Part shown: piece by piece, positions 54,106 to 57,614 of the stretch
Layout: every line of letters begins with the position of its first letter
Numbering within the stretch: the stretch's first letter is position 1
DNA from: a virus
DNA: 57,614 bases
IMG/VR virus record: IMGVR_UViG_3300042934_000106
Span: 1 to 57,614 of that record
Direction: 5' to 3' (one strand)
The notes under the pieces: generated by a model
What the model saw: the letters and a program-made list of their open reading frames with translations, nothing else
Told to the model about the DNA's origin: nothing
Database searches by the model: none
Made by a program: the position numbers and the translations under genes

Positions 54106-54681
54106 TTAGTACCAGTGGTTGTTCTGCCAGAAGCTCCAGGCGCTACAAGCGCCTCCGTACCGGCCATCTACATAGCCCTTGACCCAAGTCAACTGAGTTC
54201 GGGCTGAAGTCCTCCAGTCCGCTCCCGCGGAAGCCATCTTCTGTGGAGGTAAGGCCTGTCCGAGTCCGTACGCACCTGAACTAGGGTTGGTCGCCGTGAC
54301 AGACCAACCGCTCTCCTTCTGGATAAGGGAGTTGATGCAGGAGAACTGGGAACCGAAGATCGACCGAGCAATGTCCCGAGCAGAACCAGAGGGTGCCACA
54401 GTCGCCTTGGACTTCTTGGGAGACTTCCGCTCGTTGGAGCGGGAAACCCCCTCAGGGATATCAGGACGAACAGTCTTGGTGACTTCCACCTTCTTGGTGA
54501 CAGTTGGACCAGGGATCTCAACCCTCATCGGCTTGTGCACGGTCTCAGTGACCGTGGGACCAGGAAGGTAGACCTTCTCTGTACCAGCCTCGGGAACCGA
54601 GTATGTGACTACACCTGCAATGAAGCCAGCCCCGAGGACTGCGCTAACAGAAACGAGGATCTTGCCTGTCTTGTCATTCAT
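54106..54681 (-). CDS. Membrane-anchored lytic transglycosylase
   Basis: 191 residues from ATG 54681. An N-terminal span ([20 protein letters not shown]), a Pro/Val/Thr-rich stalk, then the transglycosylase domain: [19 protein letters not shown] (Glu acid), [11 protein letters not shown] and [15 protein letters not shown]. It would act outside the membrane on peptidoglycan. As an early-region protein it may remodel the wall or block other phages, rather than lyse. A signal-anchor rather than a cleavable signal seems likely. Confidence 0.82.
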   Translation of the reverse strand: MNDKTGKILVSVSAVLGAGFIAGVVTYSVPEAGTEKVYLPGPTVTETVHKPMRVEIPGPTVTKKVEVTKTVRPDIPEGVSRSNERKSPKKSKATVAPSGSARDIARSIFGSQFSCINSLIQKESGWSVTATNPSSGAYGLGQALPPQKMASAGADWRTSARTQLTWVKGYVDGRYGGACSAWSFWQNNHWY

Positions 54682-54703
54682 ACATCTCCGATGCCGAACC
54701 AAA

Positions 54704-54729
54704 GGGGGCCGGCCGGATTACCGGCCCCC
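54704..54729 (-). terminator. Hairpin downstream of an operator
   Basis: GGGGGCCGG and CCGGCCCCC, perfect nine-base stem with an eight-base loop. On the minus strand it is followed by TTTGGTT. It lies 13 bases past the operator 54742-54755, as if every transcript starting there met this hairpin first. Confidence 0.65.
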
Positions 54730-54732
54730 AGA

Positions 54733-54755
54733 GCGACCATTGGTCGCATGTCAAC
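54733..54755 (-). promoter_or_regulatory. Operator with inverted half-site before transglycosylase gene
   Basis: Operator GGTCGCATGTCAAC (54742-54755) next to the inverted half GCGACC (54733-54738), three bases apart. A hairpin follows at once (54704-54729). Confidence 0.75.
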
Positions 54756-54771
54756 CTTTGGGTAAAAAGAA

Positions 54772-55314
54772 TCAGACCCAGATAGGCGAGGCATCCACTC
54801 CCCGCGGAGGGAACCAAGCCTTGTAGGGCTTACCGTTCTTGTTGGTCCCCTCCTTGTACGTCCAGCCGTCCGGAACGTTCGCCGGGCGAGGCGGACCAGA
54901 CTGAGCAGGGGCCTGGTTGCCATACTGAACCTGACCACTCGCCGGGTTGAATGAAGGCTGAGCAGCCGGCGCAGCCTGAGTCTTGGCTCCGCCCTTGAAC
55001 TGACCACGGGTGTACTCAGCAGCCTGAGAAGTCAGGTCAATCAGACCAACCTTCTGCATGGCCACCAGGAGATCCTTGCCCCGCTCCGCGGTCTCAGCAG
55101 CAGTGGAGCCGTAGACAGTCGGAGTAAGCCACTCAGCGTCATAGCCAGAAGCAGCCTTGAGAGTGAAGCCGATCTTGAAGGGGTTCGGAGCAGGGTTAGC
55201 AGCAACAGGCTGGTTGGTCACGGGCGCCTCCTGAGTGGGCTGGTTCTGAGTCTGGCCGGCCTGGTCCCACGGGGACCGGTCACCAAACGGGTCAGTCGGG
55301 TCAAAGTCAGTCAT
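54772..55314 (-). CDS. Possible ssDNA-binding-type protein with disordered tail
   Basis: 180 residues from ATG 55314 (GGAG five bases upstream). The first 50 residues are Asn/Gln/Pro-rich and disordered, then a compact domain NPFKIGFTLKAASGYDAEWL, a second disordered Ala/Gln stretch, and a basic C-terminal WTYKEGTNKNGKPYKAWFPP. The layout is reminiscent of phage single-strand-binding proteins, but no OB-fold motif is certain. Operators lie on both sides. Confidence 0.5.
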   Translation of the reverse strand: MTDFDPTDPFGDRSPWDQAGQTQNQPTQEAPVTNQPVAANPAPNPFKIGFTLKAASGYDAEWLTPTVYGSTAAETAERGKDLLVAMQKVGLIDLTSQAAEYTRGQFKGGAKTQAAPAAQPSFNPASGQVQYGNQAPAQSGPPRPANVPDGWTYKEGTNKNGKPYKAWFPPRGVDASPIWV

Positions 55315-55327
55315 CAAGTCTCCATCC

Positions 55328-55352
55328 GGGAGGGGCCTTTGGAGCCCCTCCC
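55328..55352 (-). terminator. Hairpin in leader of 54772-55314
   Basis: GGGAGGGGC and GCCCCTCCC with a seven-base loop, nine-base perfect stem. It lies between the operator 55379-55392 and the gene start, so it is in the mRNA leader. May be an attenuator or stabiliser. Confidence 0.6.
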
Positions 55353-55378
55353 TCTAATTCCATTGTGGCAGTAGAGTT

Positions 55379-55392
55379 GGTCGCAAGTCAAC
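55379..55392 (-). promoter_or_regulatory. Operator (A form) before 54772-55314
   Basis: GGTCGCAAGTCAAC, 64 bases before the gene start; no clear -10. A hairpin lies between (55328-55352). Confidence 0.75.
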
Positions 55393-55412
55393 CTAGATGC
55401 CTGTGGTGGGGG

Positions 55413-55895
55413 TCACACCCGTCTCTTGCGGGCCTCCGAACAGTCCTCATGAAGGCACCTACGGAGCTTGCCCGGCTGGTACTCAGGCAAGGGGTGTCCC
55501 CTCTTGCAATGAGTCTTGCTCTTACCCATGCGGTCTCTGTTGCGTCGCCTCTTCTCGCTCTTAGGCATGGCGATCTTGTCATGAGGTGGTGGCACGGCTC
55601 GTCCCTTACCCCACATGTCCCTTACGTTGTCTGCTTGGGTTCCGAGGAAGAGGTGCCTAGGATTCACACACTTTCTGTTGTCACAGGTGTGACAGACAAC
55701 CTTACCTTCGGGTATCTCACCGAAGTGAATCTTCCAGGAGACTCTATGAGTGCCCTGCTTCCGCCCTTCGCCATATATCCGTCCGTAACCAGTGCTGGAG
55801 CAGAAATAGCGCTGCCACTCCCAGCACTGGTTCTCAGACTGCTTGGCTACGCCGGCCCAGAACCTCTCTTCAATCGGTGGCCAATCCTTGCTCAT
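55413..55895 (-). CDS. HNH homing-type endonuclease
   Basis: 160 residues from ATG 55895, overlapping the reductase stop (TATGAGC). [20 protein letters not shown] and [19 protein letters not shown] are the HNH_3 family signature (His, Asn, His). Free-standing homing nucleases often sit beside ribonucleotide reductase genes in phages. Confidence 0.86.
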   Translation of the reverse strand: MSKDWPPIEERFWAGVAKQSENQCWEWQRYFCSSTGYGRIYGEGRKQGTHRVSWKIHFGEIPEGKVVCHTCDNRKCVNPRHLFLGTQADNVRDMWGKGRAVPPPHDKIAMPKSEKRRRNRDRMGKSKTHCKRGHPLPEYQPGKLRRCLHEDCSEARKRRV

Positions 55896-57614
55896 ACGAT
55901 CCCGCAAGATCCGGAGGCACAGACCTCATCGAATCCGGTGTCCGTCACCTCAATGCCCACCTCCTCAGCACGAGCCTTGTACTCCTCGAAGGACACGCGC
56001 TCATAGGGGCTCTGAGGCATGCTCATCTCAGGGAACACGGTGACTCCCTTCAGCTCAGGCAGGAACTCAGCCAGGAGCCGGCTCAGCTCATCCGCTGAGT
56101 ACTGCCCCGGGTCCACGTTGGCCGTGTAGCTCACGGCCTGGTCTGCCCAGTACTCCTGATACATCCGCTGAACGTTCAGCATGTCCCGGATGGTCAAGTC
56201 CCCTGCATGCTGGAAGTACTCGGGATACTCCAGCTCGTCAAGAAGGCTGTCCTTGGTCGGGATCTCAACCACAGAGGTATTGGCTGCGTACTGACAGGGC
56301 TCCACTCGATAGCCCTGCCGGCGGTACTCATCAACCTGGGCAACCTCGTTGGGGTCCACGTTGGAGAACCGAATCCGGCGGATGAAGTATGCAGCGAACG
56401 GAGCATGGGTGGCTTCGCCACTCACGCCGGCCAACTTGCTGATAGTGCCAGTCGGAGCAATCACCCTCTTCTTGATGGGGACAGGGATACGAAGTTCATT
56501 GGCATACTCGGCTGCCGCCTCGTCCACCTCGTCAGCCCACTCAGTGAGCATGGAGGCTACGTAGCCGTTACCGTCCACTTCCGTGGCCTCCGTGTACTTG
56601 ATCCCCTGCTTATAGAGCCAGTCAGCAAAGCCAAGGTGACCAACACCAATACGACGGTAACGAGCGATGGCCTCAGCAGACTTGGGGTCTGCCACGTCAG
56701 CAAACGTGGCCCTAATCAGGTACCGAGTGATGTACCGATGAGCCTCGCTCAGGCCCTCATAGTCAACGGACCCGTCCCCGTCCACGAAGGCAGCCAGGTT
56801 TACAGAACCCAGGTTGCACGGCTCCCAGGGAGTCAGTGTGGCCTCACCACAGGGATTCGTGACGTAGATTCCGTCAACCTCCCCTTCCGCGGTAAGAGCT
56901 GAGTTCCACACACCAGGCTCCCCGTTGTGGAGCATGCCTTCAGCGATGGCCGTAAGCACATCGTGAACGTGGTACAGAGACCCGTCAAACGGTCCGAGAC
57001 TGGTAGTCAGGGTGTCCAGGTGCTCAAGGAAGTTCTGGTCCACCTCAACACTGATGTTGGTGGTCCAGTGACCACCCTCCTTCTTGATGTTGATGAAATC
57101 GAAGATCAGGTCATCGTCCCAACGCATGATGGACATGCGAGCAGAACGACGAACACCACCAGCCACGATGGCCTTCGCAATGGAGTGATCAATGTTCATA
57201 GCGTCGATGCCGTCAATGTGATCCGCTGCTCCAGACTCACGGAAGACGTAAGCGAGGACGCTTCCGATCTCAGACATCATCTCGGCGAAGGGCGCCGGCC
57301 CCGAAGCGGTGCCCCCAAAGGTCTTCAGCGGAGAGCCCTTACACCGGACACGGCTCACGTCGTAGACCCTCTGAGTGTGACGGGTCTTCGGGTCATGAGC
57401 AGTACGGATCAGGTCACCGAGGGCTTCAGCCCAGCCCTCTCGGGAGTCCTCCACCGCATACGCGCCGGCCCAAGTGTGGCTGTACTCAGTGGAGATGAGA
57501 CCAGCCTCCACCATGTCTTCGTAGTCCTGGTGCTCCGGGTCACAGACGATGTGGACGCTCACCGGGACCTGTACCGCGGGGTAGTCCTCCAGATATCGGG
57601 AGCTGTAGTTGCTG
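55892..57614 (-). CDS. nrdJ: Ribonucleotide reductase, class II, main part
   Basis: C-terminal 574 codons of the gene whose start is at 468; the frame continues past the window end. NPCGE contains the second active-site Cys (residue 369 of the joined protein) and the neighbouring catalytic Glu371; CNLGSVNL follows. The last residues, CASGSC at 679-684, form the C-x4-C pair that shuttles electrons from thioredoxin in B12-dependent reductases. This supports an adenosylcobalamin enzyme using ribonucleoside triphosphates, acting as a monomer. Confidence 0.95.
   Translation of the reverse strand, partial: SNYSSRYLEDYPAVQVPVSVHIVCDPEHQDYEDMVEAGLISTEYSHTWAGAYAVEDSREGWAEALGDLIRTAHDPKTRHTQRVYDVSRVRCKGSPLKTFGGTASGPAPFAEMMSEIGSVLAYVFRESGAADHIDGIDAMNIDHSIAKAIVAGGVRRSARMSIMRWDDDLIFDFINIKKEGGHWTTNISVEVDQNFLEHLDTLTTSLGPFDGSLYHVHDVLTAIAEGMLHNGEPGVWNSALTAEGEVDGIYVTNPCGEATLTPWEPCNLGSVNLAAFVDGDGSVDYEGLSEAHRYITRYLIRATFADVADPKSAEAIARYRRIGVGHLGFADWLYKQGIKYTEATEVDGNGYVASMLTEWADEVDEAAAEYANELRIPVPIKKRVIAPTGTISKLAGVSGEATHAPFAAYFIRRIRFSNVDPNEVAQVDEYRRQGYRVEPCQYAANTSVVEIPTKDSLLDELEYPEYFQHAGDLTIRDMLNVQRMYQEYWADQAVSYTANVDPGQYSADELSRLLAEFLPELKGVTVFPEMSMPQSPYERVSFEEYKARAEEVGIEVTDTGFDEVCASGSCGIV
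57488..57614 (+). repeat. Exact copy of window start (assembly overlap)
   Basis: 127 bases identical to positions 1-127. This is what a circular contig assembled with a 127-base k-mer leaves behind, so the molecule is closed and the true length is about 57,487 bases. It is not a biological terminal repeat. Confidence 0.95.

Noticed and set aside
1-57614. CRISPR arrays
   Set aside because: No regular repeat-spacer pattern was found; the short GAATGAATGAA copies are irregularly spaced and in both orientations.
57488-57614. Direct terminal repeat of the phage
   Set aside because: Its length (127) equals a common assembler k-mer and it lies inside a coding gene with the frame intact; an assembly overlap explains it.

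Overview
This window is a temperate, tailed (siphovirus-type) phage of an actinobacterium, most likely Streptomyces or a close relative. Evidence for the host is the style of the head and tail genes, a large serine integrase, ThyX, a class II ribonucleotide reductase, the promoter style, and an actinobacterial rRNA-operon-like boxA sequence. G+C looks near 60% by eye on sampled lines (estimate, not a count). Bases 1-127 are repeated exactly at 57488-57614, so this is a circularly closed assembly of about 57,487 bp opened inside the ribonucleotide reductase gene.

Layout on the circle. (1) 13.8-36.3 kb, rightward: HNH nuclease, a tRNA with a CAU anticodon, small genes, a cell-wall-hydrolase-like protein, terminase small and large subunits, portal, scaffold, capsid, head-tail joining proteins, tail tube, frameshifted tail chaperones, a 1513-residue tape measure with a lytic transglycosylase domain, baseplate and tailspike proteins, a holin-like protein and a CHAP-LysM endolysin. 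(2) 36.4-43.2 kb, leftward: a cassette of about 20 mostly tiny genes, many with Cys/His clusters, ending in a 447-residue replication-initiator-like protein. It is driven from an operator-promoter at 43.5 kb through a leader with an rRNA-type boxA. (3) 43.3-44.46 kb: about 1.15 kb without convincing genes, rich in short repeats, palindromes and a row of hairpins. (4) 44.5-47.4 kb: four or five small leftward genes and the rightward integrase. (5) 47.4 kb leftward through the window ends to 13.0 kb: the early block, with DNA polymerase I, exonucleases, helicase, split primase, ThyX, dCMP deaminase, ribonucleotide reductase, RNA ligase, a sigma-like protein, nucleases and many overlapping small genes, headed by a helix-turn-helix protein (12517-13014) that is the best repressor candidate.

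This order (structural genes rightward, integrase in the middle, early genes leftward, repressor at the far end) is that of mycobacteriophage L5 and its cluster A relatives. The window also holds what looks like an L5-type dispersed operator system: the asymmetric 14-mer GGTCGCAWGTCAAC occurs 11 times, always oriented with local transcription, with its TTGAC core forming the -35 box of a promoter in the clearest cases. Three variant copies (ending AACAAC) lie beside the candidate repressor gene. The L5 stoperator consensus, GGTGGMTGTCAAG, is strikingly similar.

Other points for attention: a row of strong hairpins between the rightward promoter and the first late gene; a structured, gene-free RNA between the tRNA and its terminator; a family of about 55-65 bp dyad elements in front of small genes at 41.9-43.3 kb; GAATGAATGAA-type repeats bracketing the leftward cassette; a primase split over two frames; and a SLOG/YspA gene broken by one extra base in a run of four G (read on the minus strand).
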